From positions 7,847,140-7,895,639 of the forward strand of contig RPFO01000080.1 in assembly GCA_009746045.1 (NCBI GenBank): a stretch of 48,500 bases of DNA, given 5' to 3'. Below the pieces are notes generated by a model. It ran no database searches. It was not told the DNA's origin and saw only the letters and a program-made list of their open reading frames with translations. Both the position numbers and the translations under genes were made by a program. Within the stretch, counting starts at the first letter, position 1, and every line of letters starts with the position of its first letter. This stretch comes from Mesostigma viride (taxonomy: Eukaryota; Streptophyta; Mesostigmatophyceae; Mesostigmatales; Mesostigmataceae). Below are positions 1-11,275 of the stretch, piece after piece.

Positions 1-247
1 CAGCAAGACATGACTACGACTGTCAGTTGACAGCATGTTTGCTGTGGATGATGTATGCAAGCTGTAACATGATATTTATCAATGTAATAAATGCACTGAT
101 TGTGAGTCATGCCCCTGTTGTAATCATCTTGCATTGTCGTATTTCTGACGGTCCCTGATAACACCATTTTTTTGTCCCATAATGGCTGGAGAATTCGCCT
201 GTGCATGTTCTTGATTTTCTTGAGATTCTACTCGTTTTTATGTAATA
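1..247. other. No gene seen
   Basis: AT-rich sequence with no open frame, RNA gene or recognisable repeat until the 11-bp repeat array begins near 248. Confidence 0.5.
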
Positions 248-610
248 TGTCCTGAGATTGTCCTGAGATTGTCCTGAGATTGTCCTGAGATTTTGTCCTG
301 AGATTGTCCTGAGATTGTCCTGAGATTTTGTCCTGACATTGTCCTGAGATTTTCACTACAAAGTCAAAATCTCAAGACCTGAGTTTTTCGGTTGAAAATC
401 TTGAGATTTTTTTCACCAGAAATCTCAGGACCCGAGGTGTGCACTTACCAGATTTTGTGAAGACGAAATATCAAGATCAATCTCAGGACAATCTCAGGAA
501 AACTCAAGATTAATCTCAAGACATTCTCAAGATATTCTCAGGACATCTCAGGATTTCTCAGGATTTCTCAAGATAAAAAAAAAACTCAGGACAATCTCAA
601 GAAATCTCAG
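248..610. repeat. Foldback array of TGTCCTGAGAT units
   Basis: From about 248 to 358 the motif TGTCCTGAGAT is repeated head to tail about ten times with small spacer changes (an extra TTT in places). From about 476 to 608 the reverse complement (ATCTCAGGACA and decayed forms) is repeated. A spacer of about 120 bp holds further AATCTCAAGA and TCTTGAGATT fragments. The two arms could pair into a long hairpin. It may be the end of a foldback element, or a microsatellite tail of the LINE remnant that follows on the minus strand. Confidence 0.75.
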
Positions 611-639
611 TGCGAATTTCTGCCGACTTCCTAGTGTGC

Positions 640-1010
640 CTGGCAGGCCGCGAAAATCCTCATTACTACTAATGTGCAAACCAAAGGGGATGTTAAGGGC
701 ATTACGCAGCATCTTGGTGATGTTGCCGTCGAGTCGTTGCTCCAGCTCCTGCGTTGACCAGTGTCCAGGTCTCGGCGCCGTAGGTCAGGATCGTCAGAAT
801 GACGACCTTGCATGAAGAGGCCGGTCACGCTTGACGATCCGGGGTAGGGCGGGCTTGCTCCACCAGCGGCGGTGGTCATGGAGTTGCGCCCTGGCACGCC
901 ATGCCGATCCGTGTCGTCAGGTCGTCCTCGCAGTCGGGAAGCCAACTGCCGAGCAGCTTCATGAAGCGGCCTCAAGTACTTAGGGTAGTTGATGTTGACC
1001 TCGGTGTCAT
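640..1010 (-). pseudogene. LINE reverse-transcriptase C-terminal remnant
   Basis: Read on the minus strand, two frames together give pieces typical of the region after the reverse-transcriptase domain in RTE/RandI-like non-LTR retrotransposons: DDLTTRIG, then ILTYGAETWTL, then, after a one-base shift, ELEQRLDGNITKMLRNALNI. The L-Y-G-A-E-T-W-T-L block followed by a Q-R-L-D-G block and M-L-R is the usual signature. No frame is open throughout, and the catalytic core is missing, so it is a decayed 5'-truncated insertion. The foldback repeat at 248-610 lies at its 3' side. Confidence 0.7.
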
Positions 1011-1862
1011 CTAAGAGGCGGAGTGTGGGTGGGGGCCCTGCCATGCCGAGCCGGCCAGGGCCTATGTAACGACTAAAAATGATCATCAGCATCATCCATA
1101 GTCCAAATATGAAAGATCTTATACCTGGGTTGCCTTCTTGAGTCACAGATCTTCAAGTATACCCATGCAACGTTGAGATGGAGATTCCACAGCTAGCACG
1201 TGATTTAGGGAACCACACCCCTTGTAGACACAATTAAAGACAAGCTTGTGCCCTAGATGTCTTCTGTGGAACTGAAAGCTGCCAGTCTAGTATCAAAGGG
1301 CTCTAATGAATAGACAACAAAGACAAGCTTTATTATACCATGATGGATCGATCAAAAACAAGGTGTCAACAATGGCGACCCCACGTCCTTGATATCAGTA
1401 TCGACGTGCTTGTCGAGAATGCCTCAACCTTAGCCTGAAGAGAACCAATCAAAATCATGGAGTTCTAAACCAGATCTTCGTATCCATCCTATAGTCACAC
1501 AAAACAGAACAACACCACACACAGCCTGGCAGACTCTTGACATGAGATCCTGAATCTGTAGTAAGGAGCAGTACCGACCAACAAACTATAACCCCACGTG
1601 GATCAGGCCACGACCAATAAGGGCTTCTAGTTAACATGCAGTCGGTTGACACAGTACAAGTTTCAAGTACCGCCGTCTTGGAAACCTTATTGTAACTTTC
1701 TCAATACTGATCCAAAAGTCCTCGAATAAAAGCCAGACGTTCACAAAACAAAGTATGTATAAACAACAAATCATTTTTGCTTGTTACCGAGCCTCCGTTT
1801 TGGGGCTGATTAATTTCTAGACCATGCAACCGCTCGAGCCTTGAGCGCCAGGCAGTCGTTGA
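1011..1862. other. No gene seen
   Basis: AT-rich DNA without a supportable coding region. Short open frames (for example 1455-1652 minus) have no family resemblance. Confidence 0.45.
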
Positions 1863-2030
1863 AAATTTGCCCCGTTTCTCAATTTCACAATTTCTCAGAG
1901 ATTAATTAAGAGGTAGGTTGAAATTAATTAAGAGGCATGCCTCTATCAAATTTGCCCCGTTTCTCAATTTCACAATTTCTCAGAGATTAATTAAAGAGGT
2001 AGGTTGAAATTAAATAAGAGGCATGCCTCT
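1863..2030. repeat. 85-bp tandem duplication
   Basis: Two head-to-tail copies of an 85-bp unit start at 1863 and 1948. Each begins AAATTTGCCCCGTTTCTC and ends with AAGAGGCATGCCTCT, which is a short palindrome. The copies differ by a few bases (an extra A in TTAAAGAGG and TTAAATAAG against TTAATTAAG). Confidence 0.9.
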
Positions 2031-2580
2031 AGATCAAGATATATTATTGGAGGCGAGTTTCTATTGGCGTAAATGTGTAGTATTGTACGACAAGATGTCA
2101 AGGGTGACGGAAAAAACTGAAGTCGCGGAAGTGTCGCAAATTCAAGAGTCTCGGTTCTTTACGTGCCGGTGCTGGACTGATAGCTCTGGCATTTCAGCAA
2201 CCGTAGCTCGAGTTACGGTCCTAGGACGTTTAGATGTACGAGTAACTATTTCAAGTTTGCTTCGTAAGACTAGGCCGGTTAGTTCTAAGTGCGTGTCCTT
2301 TGGTCGATCCAGAGGCGACAGCGAATGCGCATCGCGTCTTTCATGTTGGTTGGACGAAGGCAAGTCGGCGCGAGCACAGGCACCACAAATTAAGCCACTG
2401 GCGGTGGTCGGCAGGTGCGGGAGTGCGGCGATGGCGACAGGGCCACAGCAGAGGCATTCAGGGATTCTAACACGTCTTCAGTTCGCTAAGTTTCCCACAG
2501 TCCTGGTTGAATATGTAAGCACAAAGTCTGTCGAGCGGGTGAATCTGTCCGACGTGATCAAAACGAGCGCGATGACATGA
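2023..2580 (+). CDS. Hypothetical ORF, 185 aa, doubtful
   Basis: This is an uninterrupted 185-codon frame starting at the end of the 85-bp duplication, so its first codons are repeat-derived. The product is Ser/Arg/Val-rich with five cysteines scattered through it. I see no signal peptide, membrane segment, zinc pattern or known family. The opposite strand also has a 73-aa frame here, so length alone is weak evidence. It may be a chance ORF or a decayed exon set. Confidence 0.2.
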   Translation: MPLDQDILLEASFYWRKCVVLYDKMSRVTEKTEVAEVSQIQESRFFTCRCWTDSSGISATVARVTVLGRLDVRVTISSLLRKTRPVSSKCVSFGRSRGDSECASRLSCWLDEGKSARAQAPQIKPLAVVGRCGSAAMATGPQQRHSGILTRLQFAKFPTVLVEYVSTKSVERVNLSDVIKTSAMT

Positions 2581-3419
2581 AAGAAAGCTGGGGGCAGTGT
2601 CATCAACCGTTAAATTCATAAGGATAGTGGTGGACTACGTATGCAGGGAAGCCTATGCAAGGAACGCCCATGGTGGTCACGACATTGGTTTATAATCTCA
2701 AACGCGACATTGGTTTATAATCTGCCATGTTTTAATAGGAATCTGCCACGGTTTTACTGCATGTCCGTCATTTTCATCCAGAAATGTTTTTCAGCCGACC
2801 GTCTAATTAGAAGTTTGATCGTCTATGGTCTTGATTTCTTTGTTTCAGCATCGCCTATGCATCTTGTGTGCAGGCAGAAGGCCATGCAAGGCGAGGTGGA
2901 CGTGGACGAGGCTCATGCAAGATGAAGACGAGGCGGTCGATGACGTCAGGGAGACTTTGTACCTTTGTAGTCGGAATTTAGCAAGACACCGAGCGTTTAA
3001 ACTACGGAGGGTACAAAGCGACACAAGACCAAGTTTTCTGGCATGTTTGGGTACGAGTTGGTGGCCTAGAGTTTGCTCAGTTGGCCAAGATTTTGCTCCC
3101 TTGGGTGCCAAACTCACAAAGTAACGTAAAATCAACGAAATAACTACATACAATTAGCCTTTTGGCCTAGCCCATTCAATTATTCCGTCAACCCCCCCCC
3201 CCCCCCCCTTATTCTCGCTGGTCTAGTACAAAAGCCTGAATTCCTGGCTGCCTGAGCTTGGGAGGCAGCCGTTGATTGTAAACAAATGCCATGCCAGTGG
3301 TAACCGAACTCCTTGGAATAATTTCAGTGAAACAAGTAATGATTTATGCAAGCTCACACCATTTGCAGCTGAGTCATGATACATATTGTAAGCACTTTTG
3401 TAATGCCATTCTTAATTTT

Positions 3420-3422
<3 letters not shown>
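2581..3422. other. Non-coding stretch with 17-base C run
   Basis: No gene is supported. A homopolymer of 17 C lies at 3192-3208, followed by ordinary AT-rich sequence up to the hexanucleotide repeat. It probably contains the 3' flank of the minus-strand gene at 3420-5989. Confidence 0.45.
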
Positions 3423-4330
<908 letters not shown>

Positions 4331-4462
4331 CCTCATCGAAATTAACTTAGGAAAAGGGGCTGAATCATTGCCCACACGGCAGAACGCAGCCGGATACTTG
4401 GACTGAACTGCTGCACATCAAGCGTGGCCAAGAGACCTTCACCATTTGCCAAGGTGGCATCC

Positions 4463-4972
4463 CTAGCTGGCCCAGGTGGCATCGATCGCGTAGGGCTTGC
4501 CGTTTCCGTCAAGAGCTTGGGTGAAAGGCATGCCTTTGCCGTCAAGGGGCAGCTTGACAAACACAAAAGGGGTCATTACATCAATGATGGGGCGCTGACT
4601 CGAGCGATGCTTAAGGCCCTTCAGGTTGGAGACTGTGGTTTTGGCCATGAAGAAGCCTGCACCTTCAACCACTGAAACGACTACGTATGTCGCTTGGGGT
4701 CGTGCACTTGCAAAGATGGAGCAGCGCTCGATGGTAGGTGCTGTCCCAGAACAATCCCGGTTGATGTCAGCTGAACGCAGCAGTGTATCACCCGCAGCCA
4801 CTCCCTGGCCACTGCCATGGGCATGTTGATGGCCATGTTCATTGCCCTTGGCATCGCCGTGGGCATGGCCATGGTCACTGGCATCGGCATCGGTTTGACC
4901 ATCAACGTGATCGCCGCCACCATCGACCTTGGTGTCGGCATCTCTGTCGCCTTGTTCAAATCCGGCACATCC
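4463..4972 (-). CDS. Probable exon: Asp/Gly/His-rich linker plus unknown C-terminal domain
   Basis: An acceptor (TTGTTACAG before GGATGTGCC) puts the exon start at 4972. In phase 0 it reads GCAGFEQGDRDADTK, then Asp/Gly/His-rich sequence (DGGGDHVDG, DHGHAHGDA, EHGHQHAHG), then a more ordinary globular stretch (ATYVVVSVVEGAGFFMAK, RPIIDVMTPFVFVKLPLDGK) to a stop at 4463. The His/Asp run could bind metal; this is inference. The start resembles that of the exon at 5347, so the two are likely duplicates. The true donor, if translation continues into the 3420-4330 exon, was not identified. No family recognised. Confidence 0.45.
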   Translation of the reverse strand, partial: GCAGFEQGDRDADTKVDGGGDHVDGQTDADASDHGHAHGDAKGNEHGHQHAHGSGQGVAAGDTLLRSADINRDCSGTAPTIERCSIFASARPQATYVVVSVVEGAGFFMAKTTVSNLKGLKHRSSQRPIIDVMTPFVFVKLPLDGKGMPFTQALDGNGKPYAIDATWAS

Positions 4973-5185
4973 CTGTAACAAGTAACGCGTTCCGGCAGCA
5001 CCAACGAATGATTGCACATAATGCATGAATGCACATACGTCATGCACATATAAACATGCAGCAACAAAGAAACATTTCGAAAGCTGCCCCCCGCAATTTA
5101 CAAATTTGCATTACAACCACTATTAACTAAAGTCGCCACGATGTCGTGATTTCATACTATGCCGTTCTTTACCTGATTTCTCGTT

Positions 5186-5347
5186 TCATGGGACGTTACT
5201 ATCGGATGCCTTCCCATCTTGCTGCTGAGTTGCGACGCCATCGGCATCACCATCGCCGTCGCTATCCCCATCGCTATCACCGTCGCCATCACCATCGCAC
5301 TTGGCATAGTAGACATCGCCGTCGCCTCCCTCATCTCCAGCACATCC
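5186..5347 (-). CDS. Probable duplicated exon: Asp-Gly repeat
   Basis: The acceptor (GGTTGCACAG before GGATGTGCTGG) gives an exon that begins GCAGDEGGDGD, close to the GCAGFEQGD of the exon at 4972 and in the same phase. It continues as CDGDGDGDSDGD-type sequence encoded by GAT-GGC repeats, to a stop at 5186. The next good donor (CAGGTAAAG near 5172) lies after that stop. The exon is therefore either a terminal alternative exon or a decayed tandem duplicate that is skipped. Confidence 0.35.
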   Translation of the reverse strand, partial: GCAGDEGGDGDVYYAKCDGDGDGDSDGDSDGDGDADGVATQQQDGKASDSNVP

Positions 5348-5527
5348 CTGTGCAACCCGCGTGGTGGCAGCACCGCAGAGATTGAAGTGCAAAAAGGAAT
5401 CACTAACTGAAGGATGCTGCGCTAAAGAAACCTGCGAGTTCCCGCGAATGCATTACCGCTATATACCGCAAAACGAAAGTCCGCAGCAGGCAGCCTGTCC
5501 TGATTTCAAAAATACTTCGCCCTGTAC

Positions 5528-5989
5528 CTGCTTTCTGGTGCCCTTGAATACATTGGTCGCCGTCCCGGCTTGCTGCTTTATAGTTGTCATGGGCTTCATT
5601 TGCCCACTTAAAACGGCACGGTCCAGTTCGTCAAGGTCAATTCCTTCCAATCTGGCCGTGTCCCCAGCTAGAAGGGCCCTATCCTCAGCATCCTCAGCAT
5701 CTTCTTCCCCATCAGAGTGGGCTTCTTTGTCATTAGCAGCCCTCTTGTCAATTCCTTTCGCGCTATCAAGCTGGTTGCCCAGGTCATCCGGAGCGACTTT
5801 CCTGGCGACCTTCGTATCGCCGCAGCATTCCTTGCACAGAATTGTCTGTCCAAAACCCTCTTCTCCCACGCCGACGCCACAAAAAACATGCATCCACTTG
5901 CCGCACGTGCACTTGTGGACTGGGCCAACCATGTTTTTGCAACCATCCCCGCATAATTGCATGTTTTCGGTGCCCATTGTGGCAGCCAT
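5528..5989 (-). CDS. 5' exon: Cys/His zinc-binding domain protein
   Basis: The frame opens with ATG at 5989 and reaches a clean donor (AAGCAG|GTACAG) at 5528. Residues 13-55 hold a Cys/His cluster: C13-x3-C17-x9-C27-x-C29-x4-H34-x2-C37-x14-C52-x2-C55, with the blocks CTCGKWMHVFCG and GEEGFGQTILC. This spacing fits a cross-brace (PHD/RING-like) zinc-binding fold. Residues 60-130 are charged and helical-looking (DEEDAEDAEDRALL-type acidic run, then LEGIDLDELDRAVLSG). Such Cys-rich modules occur in chromatin readers and also in transposase-derived proteins; I cannot decide which. The downstream exons (5347, 4972, 4330) lie in the same orientation and probably belong to the same gene. Confidence 0.55.
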
Positions 5990-6159
5990 TTCCGCTTGTT
6001 CTCACCCACCGAGCTCACCTTAAAACGTGTTCAATGTGTTCAGTTGCTTTCACCTGTTTGAATTCTAAGTGCAGTGCAGTCCGTTAAACCCAAAATGCCG
6101 AGCACGCATAAAATGCCTCGCTACAACGGTAGTTGCGACTGATGCGCGGCTGTTCAGAA

Positions 6160-6335
6160 AGGACGGCGAATCCAAAAGTGCCTAGGCAAATCTAAAAATG
6201 CCTAGGCATTTTTATTGCGACCAATTCATTGCTGTTCAGATCTAGTTCACGGAAAAAATGCCTAGGCTTTTTTAGATTTGAGATCTAGTCCTGCCTAGTC
6301 GAATCCAAAAGTGCCTAGGCATTTTTCGATTTGCC
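6160..6335. repeat. Small palindromic element with four GCCTAGGC cores
   Basis: GCCTAGGC (itself palindromic) occurs at 6180, 6200, 6260 and 6313. The 6200 copy is the centre of AAAAATGCCTAGGCATTTTT. The phrase GAATCCAAAAGTGCCTAGGC occurs at 6168 and again at 6301, so the segment has about 133-bp direct repeats as well as inverted ones. It looks like a MITE or foldback remnant; no target duplication could be set with confidence. Confidence 0.6.
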
Positions 6336-7239
6336 GTAGTAGTTCCTGAACAAGCCGCGCGTTGCGCGCCGAAAGTTTGCTCACTTGAATGCTTGTCCAA
6401 CTGAGTACACTTGCGGCCACCAACTCTACCCCTGAAATCGGAAAATTAAGCTGGGTTCGACATTCTGTATGAATATTGTATTGGCGAAGAAGATAAAGGA
6501 AAAAGTAGGAGATAGATCGAGTATGTTGCATGAATCTCACACATTAAGTGTCTCAATGCGTACAACTTACCAGAAGTGCAGCCGTGTGCTGGTTCAACGA
6601 TCATGCAAGGATATGTCGCGAGCCAAACCTTATTAAGACGCTATCACATATATGATGAAGACTGGCCACTTGTCTACATGGTTGGCAGGAGGAAACCAAA
6701 TTAATTCCTGCATGGATGGCAGGAGAGTGTACTATGGAAGGGGTCTGATGGACTATCCCAGTGCGCAATCTGCTTTTCAGATCATGGTAGCGCCAAAGTT
6801 GGGGTGACCACTCACTGCATGTGATTGCACGTGCCATAGAGCGAGCGCTGTTATAGTCATGGACGCCATCCTCGATGAGGTGCGACGCCCTCCGCGCAAG
6901 AATTACTTGGATGATGACTCCCTCATTGAGAAAGTGGTACACGACCGCAATAACAATTAGCAGCAGGAACGCCCTACTCGGGTGGGCAGCGATAGCGAGT
7001 CTCATGAGTCTGAACTGGAGCAGAAAACCCAGCACATGTGAATGCAGAAATGCGTGCCATGGGATTATGTGAGTTCATGAGGTCCATGTTAAAACAGACA
7101 TGCATGTCTAGATATGGTGTGTTTTGATGAGACATACGGCTTCAGCACGAAAGCTTTACCTGGGTGAAAATGGCTGTGTAACTTATAAATAAAACCACTT
7201 TTTTGAAAACGAAAAACGAGAAAAATACTCCTCAAGCCA
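6336..7239. other. No supported gene
   Basis: The longest frame (6601-7035 minus, 144 codons) has no recognisable motif, and splice signals are not convincing. I see no RNA gene or terminal repeats here. Confidence 0.4.
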
Positions 7240-7330
7240 ACAGTAGAAAATGGTCCAGCCAAAGTTGGGCAGACTCCGGCTTCTCGATGAGCGTGATGTC
7301 GATCGTCAGCATAAATGAGGTCAGCTAGTA
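7240..7330 (-). pseudogene. LINE reverse-transcriptase YADD fragment
   Basis: The minus strand reads ADLIYADD, the catalytic motif C of non-LTR retrotransposon reverse transcriptases, and after a one-base shift DITLIEKPESAQLWLDHF. In intact elements the pattern is LxYADDIxLxxxS followed by a helix ending in LLD. The shift inside the active-site motif and the lack of flanking domains show it is a relic. It may come from the same LINE family as the remnant at 640-1010, but the two pieces are not contiguous. Confidence 0.6.
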
Positions 7331-7340
7331 AGAACATTAA

Positions 7341-7600
7341 AATTGATTAATTAATTAAGAACAAGACACGCGACTAATTAATTAAGAACATAATAGCTCC
7401 ATTAATTACACCGACAATGACACAAGACAACTACCCTCGTCTGTCTATCGGTTAATTGTCTACGTGCTAATATAATCGATTATTTAAATAATTAAGAAAA
7501 TAGCTCCGTCAATTACACCAACAATGACACGAGACAACTACCCTCGCGCGTAGGTTCACATGCGCGTAAGCCACGAGCCACGAGCCACGAGCCACGAGGT
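7341..7600. repeat. TTAATTAA-rich direct repeats and 7-bp tandem repeat
   Basis: Two related units of about 110 bp contain AATAGCTCC(A/G)T(T/C)AATTACACC and GACAACTACCCTCG, at about 7388-7440 and 7498-7546. They are followed at 7567-7597 by four head-to-tail copies of GCCACGA. Similar TTAATTA and CTCGTCTGTCTATCG sequence occurs at 32870-32890, where the 3' ends of the ORF1-only elements meet. This block therefore probably belongs to the border of the element that follows. Confidence 0.65.
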
Positions 7601-8397
7601 AGCCATGGCTGACGTCGGAGCTCATAACTTTCACGTTTGAGCACCGAATTCAGCCGTGAATATGACAATCGACGCGTTTTTCTAAGACGCACATGCTGAT
7701 ATAATTTTCCAAAGCTATTACGCAATATATGACGAGCAAACGCTCCTCGACGCAACGCAGCCTGGCGGCTGCGCTCGGCAATGAAAATACATCTGCAGCT
7801 CCGGCTGCAGCTTCGCCATCAGGGCCGAAAGGCAGTGGTGACACTAGTCGCGCACTGGTGGTCGCCCCGAACCCTCCCGGGCTTTCCTCGCCCTCTGCAT
7901 CGCCTGACCCAAAGCGCAGTCGCCCAGGCGAACCTGGCTGGTCTGAGCGTGATTTTGATGTTGCTATAGGCTCTTTAGCACCTTTGACGCCAACAGGCCT
8001 GCCTTTTTCGACATGCCACCCATCAAGATACTGGAGCTCGTGTTTTACGGGTCACACGCCTCACTGCTGGCCCTGTGCCAGCAACTCCATCTCAACACCC
8101 ACTTTTTCCGCAACGGAGCTGACGGCCGGTTTTCCCACTGACCGCGTATCTGACGACCCTTCTCCGACCAACCTGGTCGGCTGGTCTCACCCCCACCTTC
8201 AGCTCGCAGCTCTCTTTACCATCACTAAGCGCTCGTCCGCAGACCTCCTGCACCCTGCCCCCATTACCGAATCCACCTTCCTCCACCACCTCCACGACGC
8301 CCTCTCACAGCACGTGACGCCCATTGCTGCAGATGTGGCAGCTGTGGGTCGCACGCTGGCTGCTGAGCTCCCCACCATCCCCACCACCACCGCCACC
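7600..8397 (+). mobile_element. ORF1-only retroelement, copy A, 5' half
   Basis: This is the first half of an element whose other half resumes at 31660. The break shows a 5-bp duplication CCACC (8393-8397 and 31660-31664) on either side of the copia insertion. Homology to copy C (reverse complement of 34743-36650) begins upstream of the ORF around the GCCACGA repeat and runs through the start codon. The uninterrupted copy C shows that sequence on the two sides of the copia element was originally contiguous. Confidence 0.75.
7729..8397 (+). pseudogene. ORF1-like protein, N-terminal part, disrupted
   Basis: The frame starts like copy C: a basic, Ser/Ala-rich N-terminus (TQRSLAAALGNENTSAA), then GSGDTSRALVV and PKRSRP. 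Copy C continues WSEYDFDVDELFSTFDV at this point, but here the frame slips after DFDV, so the following 100 or so codons are out of phase with the homologue. Phase is restored before TESTFLHHLHDALSQHVTP and VAAVGRTLAAELP. The copia insertion at 8398 then truncates it. The intact family product is a Pro/Ala-rich protein with a coiled coil and an L1-ORF1p-like C-terminal region (see copy C). Confidence 0.7.
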
Positions 8398-8845
8398 AGT
8401 TAATAAACGAATGGACCTCTCAATGCTCAATGGCCTGACGCATGTGTTTATTACAATAAATCACAAGCCCCGCACAACAACGTGCACAAGGGCATTTAGC
8501 AGTCTCGACAAGCAACGCCCTGCCCGGCTGCCACGTCTGGAGCAGCCGACAGTGGCCGTTGGGCTCTGTGGTGCAGCCTGAGTGGCGCGACGCCACTGCT
8601 AGACTCTCAGGACCCTTGTCCAACATCCGACACCTCAATGCCAGTCCCGAGTGGGTACTGGCGACGCCGTACCGCCAATCCTGCTTGGGTACTGGCGTCC
8701 GTCACCAGGACTCGGCTATCTAATACATAGTCTAGCCTGCCGAATCACATATAGCCGGGAATTCTGACCGAGCCTACACGTGCGAAACCCCAGATAGCAC
8801 ATTGCTATCTGGTACTTAGCCTATGTCCACGACTAGAGGCTAACT
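8398..8845 (-). repeat. Copia 3' LTR
   Basis: Positions 8477-8845 match 31295-31659 almost base for base (a 4-bp gap near 8723 and a handful of substitutions). The outer 79 bases (8398-8476) are present only here. An A-rich tract on the minus strand (8846-8895) adjoins the inner edge, where a polypurine tract is expected. Confidence 0.8.
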
Positions 8846-9289
8846 CCAGTTTTATTTTATTATTATTTTTTTTAATTTTATTATTTTTTTTTGAGGCATC
8901 AGTGCTGCATGTGCATCAGGTGCACCGCCAGGTTTTAGTCCTTTTTTTTTTCAGGTCACTTGGCAATATCATGAATAAGACATTGGTACAGGAAAACTCA
9001 TATCAGACCACAATGGAAGTTGTGAATTAAAGCGCCCACAGACCCCATTGCCTTTACATCTGACAATGTCTTTGAGGTTTCTGAACCTAGGAGCCCCTGG
9101 TTGTACAAGTCAGTGGAGTGATGAGTGGCTATGGAAAAACCAGGGGGCACATCAAGAAATTATTATGTTTGTTGCCAAGTTGCCACCAGCTGGGAAAGAC
9201 CATAGTCTGCACCATTAGTCTGGAGTGCCCTATTTCATCATCCATTTGTTTGACTAGACAGATAGGGATTCATTGCATCACACAGAAGC

Positions 9290-10212
9290 TGGTACTGGGT
9301 TGCTGCTAATGACGGAATCTTGGTCAACGCGTCAGCCAGGTTCTCCTCGTCTGGCAGATGCTGCCAGCTGGAAAAGTAGCTTGCTTCCTGTTTCAAAAAT
9401 TCACCCAGTCCAGATCTGAGTATGCACAGCAGCAGTCACAGATTTCTTGTTAAGGAAACTAATGACTGACTGACTGTCAGTGTGTAAGTGAGCATGCACA
9501 TCAGCCTTGCTTCCAGCCTGAGTTTGCAACCAGGTTAGTATGTGCTGAAGGGATCGAGCATGCGCACAGCAGACACCACAGCACGGCACTCAGCAGAGTT
9601 ACTGCCAACAGCTTTTCTGCGATGCAATCTGCTGTACCACGACAACATGGACATATAGTCTCCGTTGTTGGTAAGGAAGAACACCCCAGCCTCCCTGGCA
9701 TCCATTTTTGTTATTACCCTACTCTCCATGGAGCTGTCCATCAGACAGTTAATGTGAATATCTTCCATGAGGTTGAGTGGATGAATGACAAGGGAAGGTC
9801 CAGCCTTTAGTAGCTTCTGGAGATCCTTAGGTTTCATGGTTTGTAATACTGTGTCATCAATCCTGCTGACCACTGCCAGATGAGGTGCACAGATAGCACT
9901 CAGCCACCCTAATTTTCCTTTGACAGTAGCACACATGTGAGCAGGAATGCACGGAATATCAAGCAGCTCTAGGCATTCTTCTAAGTACTGGGCAGGCGGG
10001 GATAGAGTACACACCCACTGTTCCTGTTGCTCGTCCAGTGCTAGCATTATGCCACAGAACTGTAGGGGTTCTGGCCCCAGCTCTGTCTGCTTTCCAATCT
10101 CATATGACTGCTGAACCTGCTGAATGAACTTGGCAACTTCAGCTCTTGGTCCACAAATCAGTTGGTCATCACCATGCCACACAAACAGGAGCAAGCCAGA
10201 GGGTGTGGGCAC
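9290..10212 (-). pseudogene. Copia pol: end of reverse transcriptase and RNase H
   Basis: The frame opens with LLLFVWHGDDQLICG, the catalytic D-D motif of Ty1/copia reverse transcriptase (usually YVDD; here HGDD). It continues through the connection region (FCGIMLALDEQ, KGKLGWLSAI) into RNase H, where MDSSMESR and FFLTNNG replace the usual DADWAG and FLGGGPISW blocks. After a shift near 9540 the rest reads DVHAHLHTDSQSVISFLNK and, near 9310-9400, the family-typical HLPDEENLADALTK ending. At least one frameshift makes it non-functional as it stands. Confidence 0.8.
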
Positions 10213-10237
10213 AGCAAAGAGACAAGGGTCCAGATCA

Positions 10238-11275
10238 TCATAAGTGGCAGATCATCATAAGTTTCTTGAACACCTCTTCTGCTGATTTTCTGAAAATAGT
10301 GGGAGCACTTTGCAAACCTTCCACCCCTAGATTTAGGAGTAGATATGGCTCATCAATATCATGTGCCCATGCAGCAGGGGTGGGAACCACATAGACCTGA
10401 CCCTTCCACACATCTTGCGCTTTATCAGGGTCCCCTCTAAGGAAAGCCCTTTTGATATCAGTAGCTTTGCAGGCATAATCTTGGCCAGCATTGAGATGGT
10501 GGAGGAAGACAGAGAGCAGTATCCTGAGGGATGTTTGCTGCAGCCCAGGAGTGTAGAGTTCACCCTTGGACAGTTTTGACATGCCTTTCAATTCTGTCAC
10601 ACATGGCCTAGCATGATATATAGGTGAGCCTACTGGCTGTGCCTTGTGTTTTAGCACAAACTTGAGTCTCAACTTTTTGGCACCTTCTGGAATTTCCCAG
10701 ACAGGAGTGACAGGTGGCTTATAGTCAGGATGCTTAGGGTTTGGCAGCACCCACTCTTCGCGGGCTTGGTGCCTAATGGCTTGGATCCATTTTTGAAACC
10801 CTTTTTGTGTTTTGCATTGTTGGATTAGAGCATCATAGTTGTGAGGAGAGTGCATGGCTAAGTCCCACTTTCCAACCCCAAAGGACTGCGGGTGTGGCCT
10901 TTGATTGTGCACCTTTTTCTCTAGGTCAGGGATTTCACCTGGCCCATATTTGATGTTAATGGCCTTGATATAGGCATCTAATCCATGAACCAGTTGGGAC
11001 AATGGAATTTTGTAGTGATCCAAGGGAATGGCTCCTACCCCAGTCACACGCAGCTGGCTAGTGTAGCAGTGATGGTGACACCTGGGTAAGAGATAAAGGG
11101 TTCTCCCAACAAAGCATTGCCCATGTACCCTTCCACTACCTGGAAAGGTGTCTGGATGCCAAGTACGGGGATCATTACTTGACCCAACACATCTAAGGTT
11201 GTTTTGCCTGAAAAATCTTGCACCTGTGTCCATGGTGAGGGTGCAATTGTTGCAGACCAGGAATGGCTTGTGCAC
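10238..11275 (-). pseudogene. Copia pol: reverse transcriptase N-terminal half
   Basis: This 345-codon minus-strand frame includes GFQKWIQAIRHQAREEWVLP (the region before the fingers), VWEIPEGAKKLRLKFVLKHK (equivalent of W-x-L-V-p...K-W-V-f-k) and KATDIKRAFLRGD (motif A, catalytic Asp). Near the end LLLNLGVEGLQSAP corresponds to the L-x-x-x-L-Y-G-L-k-Q-a-p block. The frame is interrupted just before the HGDD motif at 10200, so reverse transcriptase is split over two frames. Confidence 0.8.

Noticed and set aside
631-1146. 171-codon minus-strand ORF as a gene
   Set aside because: The meaningful similarity (LTYGAETWTL and following) is in other frames, showing a decayed LINE and not a gene in this frame.
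6601-7035. 144-codon minus-strand ORF
   Set aside because: No motif, no splice context and no repeat elsewhere in the window; likely chance.
8477-8845. Solo repeat or independent gene at 8477-8845
   Set aside because: The matching copy at 31295-31659 and the flanking CCACC duplications show it is an LTR of the copia element.
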